Shown here: positions 44,769-56,820 of the stretch, in pieces
Position numbering within the stretch: the stretch's first letter is position 1
Layout: each line of letters opens with the position of its first letter
Origin: Purshia tridentata
Taxonomy: Eukaryota > Streptophyta > Magnoliopsida > Rosales > Rosaceae
Length of the DNA stretch: 64,000 bases
Reading direction: 5' to 3'
NCBI GenBank assembly: GCA_003254885.1
Contig: QANT01004069.1
Location: 1-64,000 of the forward strand
Made by a program: the position numbers and the translations under genes
The notes under the pieces: generated by a model
Databases searched by the model: none
What the model was told of the DNA's origin: nothing
What the model saw: only the letters and a program-made list of their open reading frames with translations

Positions 44769-46709
44769 TAGAGGAAAGAGTGATATGATTATATATTTTT
44801 GCAGAGCAGTGCAGAAGAGATTGAAGATATAGCTGTTATGCTTGCTAATGGTGGTGGTGGTGGTGGTATATGCTATAAGAAAGAAGGTTTGTGTGGATTA
44901 GCCAGTTCCTTACTACTTCTGATTTATGGATATGGACAAATAAATTGATTCCTTTCTTTAATAAAATTCTACAAGCATGGTTATTGTCATATGTCGACAC
45001 ATACTGTCCATGTACAAGTTAAGATACAAAAGCAGACAAGTTAAGATAACTGATTAGAACAACCCGAAGAGGAATAATTTATAATGTGTATAAAGAGTAT
45101 TATATATATATATATCATACTCTCATCACAGTCAAGGTTGATGGAGATGGCATGGGTCCATGCATGTGGTGTGCTTACAGTCTTTTCCTATGCAGTGTTC
45201 TTTGAACCACCAGTTATTTGGGCTCTTTGTTGGGTTGTTGTACACCACCAGACCTTATTAACAAATCCCATCACGGGTATTATCAATTTATCATTGATTA
45301 ATTCTTCCTACAAATCATTTTGAATTGATGGAGACAAAGCCAGTTGATCAACCCAAATTTATGAAATTTGAACTTCAGAAACAAAAACTCATGGATCCTA
45401 TTTCGGAAGAGCTCATTTCCCTTTTTCTGGTCAGACACATGAACTCCTCAACATACCCACTCTCCCTTTCTCATAAATAAGTCTGTAATTCAGGTTTTTA
45501 GGAACAGGTTCTTGATCAATGAAGATCTCAAGCAATTGACAGAAACCCACCACATACATGCATGAAACCGCTTTACATTACATACCTAATTCCTTATCAT
45601 GCAAAAGTCCTAGTGAAATGTGAAAAAATGGCTCAATCAATTACGCTGATCATGACCACTGGTGGTACCAACTTTGAATGTTGTCAACCTGTTTGGGAAA
45701 TAATTGCACTAATAAACAAGGTTTGTTCTGTGAGACCCACAAAAAATAAACAGGATATTGATAACCATTGACATATAAATAACCTTCTGCTGCTATAATC
45801 ATTATTCATATGCTTATTATTTGCTTACCTTCAGAACTGATAATTTGAGCCATCTCTTCACTCAGAAGATAAATCGCTGAAGAACGGCTGGCTAGTAAAG
45901 CATTCAGAATGGAGCAAACATGGACCGTACATGACATATCGGCCTTGGCCTTCCCTTGTCTCCATTTGCTGGCCGATATATTAACATATTTGTTTAAAAT
46001 GAATAGTAACAATATATTTGTCATACAAGTATAATTCTGCTGAATCGGATTACTCTTCATTTGCCCACACCACAGTGAATTCCACATCCACAAGCGTTCA
46101 GATTGAAGACAATCTATGTATTGCAGACCAAGCAGCACTAAGCTTATACACGTTTTTATTTTTATTTATTTAACCAGAATCGAATAACTAGATGATACAT
46201 ACAAAATATCAGCTGCCAAGCGACAACAGATTTCTAAAAAAGTTTTATTTTTAAATTTTTCCAAGAACACCTCAAATGATCTTAAATATAAATTACCTTT
46301 TTTATTTTATTTTCAGTGATATATTTTTTTCTCCTCTGACCCACTCATTTTCTTTGTTTTATTTTGTCCCTGTTTTGCTAGTTCTAAATTTACTTCCAAT
46401 ACATAAACAAATAAGTTAAAAACTTATCAATAACAAGGGATAAAAAAACACACAAAATTGGGTATCACCGACTAAAGACAGCTAATAATTAAGCAGTAAG
46501 CACGCTATTGTGTCCCACTACCAATATATAGGTGTCCAACGGAAACATATTTAATCAACCAAAATCTAGTGAAATATTTCTTTCAAAGCACATCGATCCA
46601 ATGTTAAACAAGCTTATAAAAGTTGTCCGCATAATCTCTTCAACAAAATGAAAACTAGCCAAACCCATAAGAAAAGTAAAACTAATTCCAAAAACAAAAA
46701 TTGAACTTT
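44769..46709. other. Intergenic region upstream of the lectin kinase
   Basis: The leader contains a (GGT)n-like tract (about 44849-44868) and a TA run at about 45100-45115. The remaining AT-rich DNA to the RPL9 3' end has no supported gene. Confidence 0.55.
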
Positions 46710-48326
46710 TCACTCTTCTTGCTCGATGGTTCCCCTCTCGCTAACATAGATACCGTCGAGAAACTTCCGGATATCCTTGTTCTTAACATGGCATTTCTGT
46801 CAAAAGAAAAATATAAAGTTAAGTACTTGGCCAGAGCAAGCCTGATAAATGCAGGCACAGTAATACAAATGTGTGTGAATGCGCAAAAAATATATAGAGA
46901 AAGAGAACTACCTGATTGATCAGGGCACAAGACCGAGAAACAAGTTCAATATCATTTCCATCCAATATCAGCTCATCCTTGACCTTTTCAGAACGGAGAA
47001 TGGAAACCCCTTCAAGCATATCCACCTTTCTCACCTGATGGAACAGCAAGCACATAATTATCAAAGGCTATTCAACAGAAAGAATGGTTTGTTATACTAA
47101 ACAATTGATTTGCCATCAGTATCAAAGTTAGTTCTTCAATCTATTCAACAAAACATGGTTAAAACATTGAAATGATCCATACCATGAAATAGCCAGCAGA
47201 TTTCACACCTAGCTCAGATGAAATGAGAAAACGTTTTAAGTAATCATTTCTCATAATCATGTCATTCAGGTTTCTGAGCTAGAGCAAAACTTGAAACCAA
47301 GACTTTGTCATACCAAAATATTTGAACAAAATCACATACATTATATACCTAATCCAATTTTCATGTTTGAAATTTGTAAAAAGATTTTAGTGAAAAAGGC
47401 TAGTTATAATTTGACCCAAAAACAAACAGAAAGAGGGACAACCCCTGAACATATGATAGCCACATAACTCAAATGTTAACACCAGAAAAAAACAAATTAG
47501 TATTCTACTTGAACTCATTTCTTCGAGTATCCACATGAAAATACAAAGCCTCACTCATTTCACTTCAATATGAATGAATCCCCCCTTTAAAAGCCTAAGA
47601 AACACCGCAGAATTCCAACTAATCACAGACTACAACATTGTAATTGTAATAGGGGAACCAAAAACAATAACTGCGAGCAGTCTTTCTCTAAACACCACAA
47701 AAAGTTCATTGCGTATCACAACAGTTTAAGCAGTTCCGAAACACCCCTATAAAAACTAATACATCTCATATTAAGATTGCAATGACACACAAGATTAAAA
47801 TCAAAATATCAATTAATTTCAAATTTCCAATTACAAGAGACACTGAAGTAACAAAAATCCAAAATGAACAAAAAACATTAAGATCACTAATGACCCAGAT
47901 ACCAAAAACGCAAAACAAAGCAAACCCAGTTAAAATACGGCAAAAGGGTACCTTCTTTTCACCAAGAAAGTTACGGATCTCGATGGACTTGGCCGTGTTG
48001 GTGATTGAAGCATTGATGGGAAAGTGAGCATACACGAAACGCATCTTGTAGCGGTAGCCCTTGGTGACTCCAGTGATGAGGTTCTCAACGTGCGACAGTG
48101 CGGTCCTAATGGCGGCGCTGGTTTTGCGTGTTCCAAACCAGGCATCGATCTTGAGCTTGCGCTTGCCGGTCTCTTCGTCCTTGATGAGCTGAAAGTCGAG
48201 GTTCAAATGCTTGAAGTCTCGAACAAGCTTGCCACGAGGACCTTCAACCTCTATGACCTTGGCGTGGACCTTGATCTTCACCCCATCAGGGATGTCCATG
48301 GTCTCGGAGGACAAAATGGTCTTCAT
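46710..48326 (-). CDS. RPL9: Cytosolic 60S ribosomal protein L9 (uL6)
   Basis: A large-subunit protein near the GTPase-associated region. Three exons, 47952-48326, 46912-47034 and 46710-46796, all joined in phase 0, give 194 aa, the standard plant length. It starts '[20 protein letters not shown]', includes '[19 protein letters not shown]' and '[20 protein letters not shown]', then '[20 protein letters not shown]', and ends '[12 protein letters not shown]'. An open reading frame running past the first exon into intron 1 is not the real C-terminus, because the GTACCC donor gives the conserved continuation '[13 protein letters not shown]'. A TATA box lies about 90 bp upstream, next to a telo-box-like aaacccctaa, as in many ribosomal protein genes. 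Confidence 0.97.
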
Positions 48327-48414
48327 CTCCGCTCGTCTTTCTCTCTCGCAGCGGCTCCGCTAGGTGAATGAATGATCTGGGAGACGCAGGAAAACCTAAT
48401 GAGTTATGTATACT

Positions 48415-48422
48415 TATATATA
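48415..48422 (-). promoter_or_regulatory. TATA box of RPL9
   Basis: TATATATA (within GTATATATAAGT on the minus strand) is about 90 bp upstream of the ATG. A telo-box-like AAACCCCTAA lies just beyond, at about 48431-48440 on the plus strand. Confidence 0.6.
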
Positions 48423-48685
48423 CGATACTAAACCCCTAAAAACCTAATTTCGCATGGGCCGGGCTGGTCGGTGGTGTATGAACGTAGCCCTCATAAGAGC
48501 CCAATATAAACCTGGGCTTGATTTGTATATATTACTTGTAAAGTCTGTGGTCCAATCACGGTTGAGAATTGATCCACGTGTTTATTGGGTTCCAATGGTA
48601 GGTTTTAGGCTCCATGCAAGGTTTCGAATACAAATTCAAGACTTGGAGCCCACGGTTCAATCCACCAGTTCACTTATCTTTCTGT

Positions 48686-48715
48686 CTCTCTCTCTCTCTC
48701 TTTCTCTCCTCTCTC
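48686..48715. repeat. Interrupted (CT)n tract
   Basis: About 30 bp of CT-rich dinucleotide repeat in the intergenic region. Confidence 0.85.
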
Positions 48716-50573
48716 CATTTTTCTCTATCTTATATTTTCCTTCTCTTTCCTGTATGTTAAGAGATTAACACATTGTACGTCTATCCAAACTCATTACTAA
48801 AAACACTTACAATTTAGTAAATTGTTTCATTTCTTTTTATGAACCTTTATATACATATATCATGAAAAATTATTTTTTGTAATGAGTTATGGATGTCTCT
48901 ATCACTTTAATGAAACTACTCTTGTAAATGACATTTTCTTCTGCATTACTCAATTTATATATTTAGGTCACAAATGCACTATGGATCCTATAGAGTGCAT
49001 CTAGATAGAATTGAGAAAGCATTCAGTATTATACTACGGGAAATAAAACCTTATAATTAAGGGTCTATTTAACAGTGTTTTTAAAATTATCAAAAATATT
49101 TTGGTAGCGTTTGAAAAAAATAAACAAAAGTACTGATTATAAAAACTCTTTTAAGTGGCCTTTTGAGAAGCACACTCAATAAGCACTTTTAAATGCTTGT
49201 GCATGAACATAAACACTTCCTAAAAAACAGTGACAAACATGCCATAATTATGTTATACAATATATTTTTATAGGTTGGATCCAAACTAACTTCTTAATAT
49301 TTGGGACACAGATTTAGATCTAGCATTATTGTCTTCTTTGACTAATTAATGAAATATGGTCTTTGGCAGACTGAGTTTTTATATGTATTGTGTAACCTTT
49401 TTGTTAAGCTTGGTAGACCTTGTAATTCAGTAAAAAAAGTTTCATACGCATATATTATAGTCAATAAAGATTATACATTGAACTTGCATGAAAACGATGG
49501 GTTAGATCCGTGAATTACATTATGAGGGCCCATGAATGAGATTTTGATTCATTTTGACGTATATTCAAAAAAGCAAATCAAATTGCAGGTTAAATAGAAG
49601 ACTATCACTGGGTATGAGAAGTTGGTGAGAGAGTGGAATGGGATTGTATTCAGATCACTGTACCTCCGGATTTGAGTAGCTTCCTAACGAATCGCTGTAC
49701 ATAATTCCTATTTTTATCAGAGCTCAATGGCTGAGATTGTTCAAAGGGGCTCGTTTGGAGAATCAAATATGGTCACGCAATTTGGAGATAATGCGTTTGA
49801 ATTTTTGGAATCTCTTATTCTTGGTTTTTTCTACTTTGTGGAGATTGTTTGTAGGAATTCTAAATTCCAATTATTTGTTTCCATAAATCCATTTGTGAAT
49901 TTAATTTTAAGAGTATTGGTGCCAGGTCGGTTCAATGGCTTCTTTTTCCTAGGAGTACAAATTCGCTCACTACCTAACTGCATTATTAGGATACACATTT
50001 ATAAATACATGATTAATGAATTAATTCATTTTAAGCGATAAATACAGTCATATTTGAGTTAGCACGTGTCATGCATTGAGTTAAATATGGGTAAAGTAAT
50101 GTTAATTTTTATGGTCAGCAGAGTAGTTGTTCTGTTGAGGGTTGTTCCTTAAATTCTTTGTCGTGTGTCAATGTAGTCATTGTTTAATTTTAAATCACAT
50201 GTTAACAACACAGAGTTCCACTGAAAGTATAAAAAGGCACACCAGAGTTTTCGTTGAGATAAGAAAAAAGCAGAGAAGGTATAGATCGAAGGACGCCAGA
50301 CTGGACTCTGGAGGAGTGGCAGTGAATGACTGACACAGAGAGCTTCCAAACGACGACGAATATATGGCATCTGTAGCCATCTGTGACCCTTTGGATTTTC
50401 CAATGCACATATGCATTTATTTTTCTTCTTCCTCTCTTTGACTCCATTATATGCATATGTTCTGGGAATCAGATTTCAAATACTTAAATATAATTGCCAT
50501 TTCATTTTATATATATATATATATGTAGAGACAGAAAGGGCTTTGTTTGTATAGGGAGGTAGAGGGTAGAGAG

Positions 50574-52975
50574 ATGGACATGGGTTTTGTGAAAAAATGG
50601 TTCAAATGGTCTCAGGTGGTGTTGGCCATGTTGGTGGTTCAAATCATTGTTACAGGGATGCAAGTGCTTTCCAAAGTGATACTGGGTCAGGGGACCTTCA
50701 TTTTTGCACTCATGGCCTACCGTCATGTGGTTGCTGCCATTTGTGTTGCCCCTTTTGCCTTCTTTTTCGAAAGGTTTCATTTATTTACTTATTTTACTTC
50801 TTCGCAATATTCCTATGATCTTTCTTGCCCATCTCATTTCTCTTTCCGTATCCAACTGTTTTACATTGTGGCATTCTCGTTGTTCATTGCAGAGTTAAGG
50901 AAAGGAAGCTGGATTGGTCAGTTTTGTTCTGGCTCTTTGTTAATGCCTTAATCGGGTAAGCCATTTTTGGTATATTTTGGTTTCACATCAAGTTTGGTAT
51001 TCGGTATTCGGTATCTCAACTCATTTGGAAGTGATTCAAATGTATATTATTGCATTGCATAGAAGCATACAGTGATTCATTCATTTGGTATATTTTGGTT
51101 TCACATCAAGTTTGGTATATTTTGGTTTCACAATCTCAAGTTTGGTATTCGGTATTCGGTATCTCAACTCATTTGGAAGTGATTCAAATGTATAATATTG
51201 CATTGCATAGAAGCATACAGTGATTCATTCTATACCGTATATTCAATTACTTGGTCTGCTGGTAAGTCTGGTAGTATGTACCGGCTGCAACTAGGCCTAA
51301 CTGCGTAATAACTAGTTAATTCCCATATATAGACTACAAAGCAAACACCACATGAAAACATTCTGAATTGCAAAAATAGACCATCTTTTCATATGTTTTG
51401 TTAAGGTTTTGGCATTCCTTTTTACTACAAAGTGGCATTATATAGAAAAAAAGTCATAGTTCCCACTTTTTATTGGCATTAATTATGTAGTATAACATGG
51501 AATGGTTCTTCAAGTTTATTCCATAGTTCACAAAAAGGGTCCTGAATGTTGCATAATATACAGGATAACATCAGCAATGGGATTATTTTACTATGGCCTT
51601 CGAGACACCACAGCAACATATGCTGCCAACTTCCTGAACTTGATTCCAATAGCCACCTTTGTCCTCTCCACCATCACTGGGTACATACATTGATGAAAAC
51701 TTTGCTCAATAGCTTAGATAAATGTCTTCCTTTTTTCAATTGTCAGCTTATAGAGCTAGCAGAGTGTCTTTAAAGATCTTGCTTTCTGAATTGGATGGTT
51801 GTAGAGTGGAGAAACTGAACCTGAGAACTAGAGCAGGTAAAATTAAGACTCTGGGGGTAATTGTATGTGTTGGGGGAGCCATAACTACTAGCCTTTACAA
51901 GGGAAAGGGATTTCATTTGGGTCATCACAGTAATCACCATCAGATCACTGTCAAGACATCTTGTGCTCATTGGACTCGCGGCACTTTCATGCTGGTCGGT
52001 AGCTGCATCTCATATGCTACATGGTTCATAGTGCAAGTATGTATCCAATTCATACTCTAGTTCTTTTTGGTCATGGTGATTAATGATGATGTCTCTAAGC
52101 CATTTGAGTAAGCATACATGACTTAACAAGACCACTATTTGTATGATTTTTTCTAATCAATTCTTGAACTTTTATTCTATCTCAACAGGTTAAATTGCTC
52201 AAAATATTTCCACTGAAATATTGGGCAACAATGTTAATGTGCATTATGGCATCCCTGCAATCAGCAGTCATAGGCTTATGTTTAGACAGACGTACGGCTT
52301 CATGGAGGTTAGGGTGGAATCTGCAACTAGTTACTATAGTTTATTCGGTAAGCATACTGGCCAGTGACAACACAAAGTCATAGGAGCACCTCCTTGATGT
52401 TTAAGTTTTAACTGATATCAATTAATTGTATAGGGAGCACTGGCTACAGCTGCAGTGTTCTGCTTACTTTCATGGGCAATCTCAGCTCAAGGACCTCTCT
52501 ATCCTTCCATGTTCAACCCATTGTCTCTAATTTTTGTGGCCATATCCGGAGCTCTAATGCTTGGTGAAGAGATCAGAACTGGAACGTATGATTTTTATAG
52601 TTACTAAGTATTTATTGTATGTATATTCTTTGCATTATACAACAAATATTAATCCAACCTTAATTACTTTGCTTGAACTCAAACTTTTGCAGCTTGCTGG
52701 GCATGGTTATGATCATATTGGGGTTGTATGCCTTTTTGTGGGGTAAAAGAAAAGAGATGAAAAGCTTAGCTTTGCCAAAATCAGGAGTTACAGGACTAGC
52801 AAAAACAAATGGTGAGCCTGCAGGGTCGCAGTTGGCAGCTACAGTGATGCCAACTACTTCACCAGTTCACCATGGCCTGCACGCTCATACCACTCTTGAC
52901 GTTGTAGATGGTTTTGATAAAACCACAGAAAAACCTAGTGGGATTGAGCATCCTGTTCACATTCCTAACAGATAA
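50574..52975 (+). CDS. WAT1-related (nodulin MtN21 / EamA) transporter
   Basis: A plant drug/metabolite transporter-superfamily protein. Relatives move auxin, amino acids or other metabolites across the plasma membrane or tonoplast; the substrate here is unknown. Seven exons, 50574-50773, 50893-50955, 51564-51680, 51805-52036, 52189-52347, 52434-52585 and 52693-52975, give 401 aa. Two EamA repeats make about ten membrane helices. Landmarks are 'MLVVQIIVTGMQVLSKVIL', 'FIFALMAYRHVVAAICVAPF', 'GLRDTTATYAANFLNLIPIA', 'GVIVCVGGAITTSLYKGKG', 'SQGP'-like 'SAQGPLYPSMFNPLSLIFVA' and 'LLGMVMIILGLYAFLWGKRK'. The C-terminal tail is hydrophilic. Intron 2 carries a tandem duplication. The ORF-like sequences that run through exon ends are intronic extensions. 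Confidence 0.95.
50966..51232. repeat. Tandem duplication in WAT1 intron 2
   Basis: A ~120-bp segment from 'tttggtatattttggtttca' to 'agaagcatacagtgattcat' is present twice (starting at about 50967 and 51084). The second copy also repeats its own first ~31 bp. Copies are nearly identical, indicating a recent event. Confidence 0.93.
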
Positions 52976-53284
52976 AAGTCAAGAGGTTTCTTTTTTTTTT
53001 TTTCCCTCTTGAAGCATAGTATACTATCAACTGAAAAATCACTGGATCAAAGTAGGAGAATTCCAAGGTGCACTTTGCCTTACTTTTAGAAAAATTTAGT
53101 TAGAATGGCATTTCTTTCTTCCTTTGACAAACTTGCAGCACACACTGAAGAGAAAGACTAGATAATTGCAGAATTGAAAAAAAGAAGTCTAAACATCATT
53201 TATTACAAGTCATGTAACAATAAAGCCAGATCTTCACAGTATGCTGCTTCTTCTAATGATCATGATTGTACAATCAAGGCTTAT
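52976..53284. other. Convergent 3' region, WAT1 / OVATE
   Basis: A tail-to-tail interval of about 310 bp with a poly-T run. It presumably comprises both 3' UTRs. Nothing else is seen. Confidence 0.65.
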
Positions 53285-53683
53285 CTAGCTATCCCCATTT
53301 GTAAAAATAGAACATAAACTGAGAAAAGCTTCTCTAATAATTTCATGAACCTCTGATGAGTTAAGAGCAATATAACAGTAAACTAACTCCTCCATATCAT
53401 TCCAATCACAGACACCCCCATATTGAATCATCCCTAGTATTGATTCTCTGATATCAAAAATTGGGTCTGTGCTGTACTTAACCACACACATACTACCTGC
53501 AAAAACACCAGAAACATCATCAGGCAAGTTAGCAGAAAGGCTAACTCTGTTACTCCACCTCTGCCTCTCTTTCTTCTCTCTCTTCTTGTTATGATGTACC
53601 TCACTGAGATCCATCTCATCCATGTCTCCCGCAAAACAATGCTTGGAGAAAATAAAACAAGTGGCTAGAATTTGTAGTAGCAT
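53285..53683 (-). CDS. OVATE-domain (OFP) protein, short type
   Basis: OFPs are plant-specific, usually nuclear repressors affecting organ shape. This 132-aa, one-exon reading has the OVATE domain at about 68-130: 'CVVKYSTDPIFDIRESILGM', 'GVCDWNDMEELVYCYIALN' and 'SSEVHEIIREAFLSLCSIF'. A conserved-looking 'FAGDMDEMDLSEV' precedes a basic Lys/Arg tract. It resembles short OFP17-type members. The first ~18 residues ('MLLQILATCFIFSKHCFAGD') are hydrophobic, odd for a nuclear protein. The real start may instead be a downstream Met (such as that in 'GDMDEMD') or an upstream exon may exist. An overlapping ATG at 53690 would give an eight-codon upstream frame. A possible splice acceptor sits at 'GTTTTTGCAG' inside the open frame. 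Confidence 0.76.
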   Translation of the reverse strand: MLLQILATCFIFSKHCFAGDMDEMDLSEVHHNKKREKKERQRWSNRVSLSANLPDDVSGVFAGSMCVVKYSTDPIFDIRESILGMIQYGGVCDWNDMEELVYCYIALNSSEVHEIIREAFLSLCSIFTNGDS

Positions 53684-56600
53684 TCAGCCATTTTAAACCA
53701 TTGTACGACGTGAATTAATGCAGCTTGGCGCCTGCGGCTTCTGAATATAAGCGGGTGGCCAAAGGGAAATTCATGTGAAGGTTTTAATAGGTTATAGGAC
53801 CCTCTTTGAATCATTAATGGATCAGCAAGGCACAGCATTCAAACATAATGAATTCAAAAACCTTTTTGTCACTGGTTACTCTTCTCCATCTTTCAAGAAA
53901 TAGTAGTACAAACAATACATTAATTCCATAATCTATGCGTAATTACTTAATCAAAGACTAATCAAACCATAATTGCATAATCAACTCATAATCCCATAAT
54001 CCCGTAATCAAAGATCAATTATGGGTTGATAATTAATGATGAGGCAGTAGTTAATTAGCTCCTAGTAAATGGATGAAATTGAATTGTGAAAGCACCATAG
54101 TCTATATTTATTTATATGTTTAACCAGATGGTACAGTATGTTGTTTATTAAAACACTAAACAGTATATATAATTAAATAATACAAACTGGAGCCCAGATG
54201 TTTCTCTGTTCCTTAGTCCCGAGGCCCACAACCTGCTAGTTTGGATTTACTACCGTGGCTTCTTTTGCTTGGAAGGTTTGATACTATTCCCAAACAACTC
54301 TATTGGCAACTGCTCCTTTTTTTTGTTTTTGTTTTTCATAATGCACAAAATTAATCTGTCAACCCGAAAACTCTGCTTATGGAAACACGTTACATTTACC
54401 AAATGGAAACATCCCATATATTATTTTACAGAATTTGGGTATCTTAATTTGTTTATTCGTGAATGGTGGCATATATTGTGGAGGAGACATTGATGATAAT
54501 CATAGCTTAAATTGAACGCAACTTTGCTAATTGCTATAGCAGCATTTGGAAACATGGCATTGGATTTCTCGACAGACTACAACTTAATTCATGCCGCCTT
54601 TCGGTTTGTTGTTTTGTTGCAAGTCTTGAAACCATTACATCCAATGTCACGCCTCTGCCCCAAACCTGACTCATGCCACTCATTTCTTCAAACTTGCTCA
54701 TGTATTCAGTATTCGATCCTTTATATTATTTATATACTTTATTCTTTAACTTAAGAAAATATACATAATTGGATAATAACTTTCCGACCCAACCGCAATT
54801 GCCAAACAAGTCAGTATCTGAAAATATAGAATTTTCTCATCCCCAGCCACATTTGTTTTGTGTCCTCTTGTAAGTTGTATATGAGGTTCATTTTACTTGT
54901 ATACGCATTTTGTTATCATCATATTCTCTTCTCACTATTATAAATCTCAATCATCGCCATCAAAGGCTGCGGTTAGCCCCATGTTTTCAACTTTCGGCTA
55001 GTAGCTATAAAAATTCTGTGGACCCTTTTGTCTCGTTTATCCCATAATTAATATTATATTCCTCTCACTCTCGGTCCCAGTCTCAGATCAATCGCACTCA
55101 CATCCTCACCTTTCTTTTTCTTTTTTTTTAATTCTATCTCCTTCCAATAATAATATTAATAAGTTAATAACAAGGTTTTCTTTTTTAGCCAATATGAATT
55201 CCGATGACAACAACAACCCACATGCGGAAGCTTACTGCTTACATTACATCAAATTTAGTTAAAACAGTTTTAACACTAAAATTGTATAAAAATTATATTT
55301 ATATAGATGCTTACTTTTTTTGTTATATATACATGTGAACTATTAATAAAACAACAAAAACCTCAAAATGTACACTTATTTGAAATTAAATTCACCATAA
55401 TTTTATATGAAACAATTAAACGATTTTAATTAACAAGTAGGAAAATAAAAATATGAAATCGTCGAGCTCTCGCGCGCTCAACACTACACGAAAATAAATT
55501 GTAACAGAGAGTGTTAGCCCTGTTTGCTCCATATGTTTATAAGCTGGGTTTTTTAACATTTTAAAAAACCTTACGTGCACTTTTTGAACATCTAACACTT
55601 TAGGTATGTTAATTAACTTATTTTATCGTAGGAACCTCTAAAGTGGAATTTATTTTTTATTTTTTTATCATTTAACGTAATAGCAAGGGTTTTTCTAGTA
55701 ATGCCAGGGATACCATAATTTGGTTGCAACACGTGTTCCACGGTCAATGAAACTTATGAATAGTTTCAACCTAAAATTGTATAGATATGTATACAAATGT
55801 TGTATGTTTTATTGTTACATATACACGTAAAAAATAAACAATACCACACAAAATACAATTATTTGGAATCATATTAACCATAAATTGTGAGTTACTCAGT
55901 GATAGTTTTAAAGGTTAAAATTATTCCGTCTAGTGAAAAATAAAATAAAATAAAATAAAGAGATGCAAATCGCTTAACGTATGTGCAAACATATACTTAT
56001 TTTAAAATGTGGGTACCATGCTTAAAAAATTAGGTGGGTTTTTTTAATTCAACACTTTTTTTTGTTGGAAGCATAATTAATTATTTATTGCAATTGTAAG
56101 TTTGTAACGATAAATTAATAATAGTAATAACAACATAAAAAAGGGTGTTATAAATGGTATAAAACTTAGAATATGAAAAAGGAGCTTTACGGTACTGTAT
56201 AAATTCTAAGGAACCTGTAAAACAGAGGAATGAAGAAGCAGAAAAGGCCGCGTTGGTTTTAAGAAAAGAAGGAATATTACTTGGGGAAGACGGTCAAATT
56301 GCAAAACGCGAATGATGCGCGCATGGCAATATTTTTGGGTTCTGCGGTTGCCGATTAATTTCCAACCTCTATACATAGTAGTTATAGCGTTGCCATGTAA
56401 GTCTCTCTATATTCATACACATGCAAATAACCACTGCCGTTTTTGATAAAGACAACAAAAATGAGGTTGGCCCTTCACAACCCCAAACAACGAGGTGAAG
56501 AAAGGTGGTTGTGGTGGTGATCTTTTAATTCTTTTTTTTCAATTCTTTTCGAGAGGTTGAGGATCATCCCCACACCTACCGGTAATTCAGTTAGTTTCCT

Positions 56601-56820
56601 AAAACCCATTCCACTATCCATCTTATCTCTTTTGAATCAATATCAGAACCCATTCCAGAACATCTTCATTTGCCCGTTAGAGCCCACTGTTTTTTTCTTT
56701 TTGGCACCAGGTAATTGGTTTGCATTTTATTATATTGTGGGTGTGGGTGAAATTGTTGCGTATTTATAAGTCTGTGGGTGGGTTTGAGAGTAGTGAGGAA
56801 GAAGACCAAAGACAAACAAG
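53684..56820. other. AT-rich intergenic region with a diverged repeat pair
   Basis: More than 3 kb with no credible gene. A diverged direct-repeat pair (about 55262-55405 and 55761-55893) is listed separately. Near 53935-54020 there are several copies of 'cataat(c/t)' motifs. The right end is the leader of the EF-hand EEP gene (CT-rich, no clear TATA box). Confidence 0.55.
55262..55893. repeat. Diverged direct repeats ~500 bp apart
   Basis: Copy one (55262-55405) and copy two (55761-55893) share 'tttaacactaaaattgtata' / 'tttcaacctaaaattgtata', 'ttgttatatatacatgt' / 'ttgttacatatacacgt' and 'caccataatttta' / 'aaccataaattgtg' in the same order. They could be remnants of a non-autonomous element, such as decayed solo-LTR-like copies. 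No coding remnant lies between them. Confidence 0.55.

Larger units (their letters stand above)
48327..50573. other. Intergenic region RPL9 / WAT1 gene
   Basis: The left end is the RPL9 promoter. A CT tract lies around 48686-48715. Around 49070-49230 there is AT-rich DNA with 'aagcacttttaaatgcttgtgc'-type palindromes, typical of small MITE remnants but without definable ends. The right end has a TA run (about 50508-50524) just upstream of the WAT1 leader. No gene is supported. Confidence 0.5.

Noticed and set aside
45562-46138. Frames of 60-110 aa between the lectin kinase and RPL9
   Set aside because: AT-rich chance frames with no recognisable motif.
47766-47951. C-terminal extension of RPL9 in one exon
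   Set aside because: This hydrophobic reading is intron 1. The GTACCC donor gives the conserved RPL9 continuation.
49060-49240. A complete MITE upstream of WAT1
   Set aside because: Short palindromes are present, but no matching termini could be defined, so it was described only as remnant-like AT-rich DNA.
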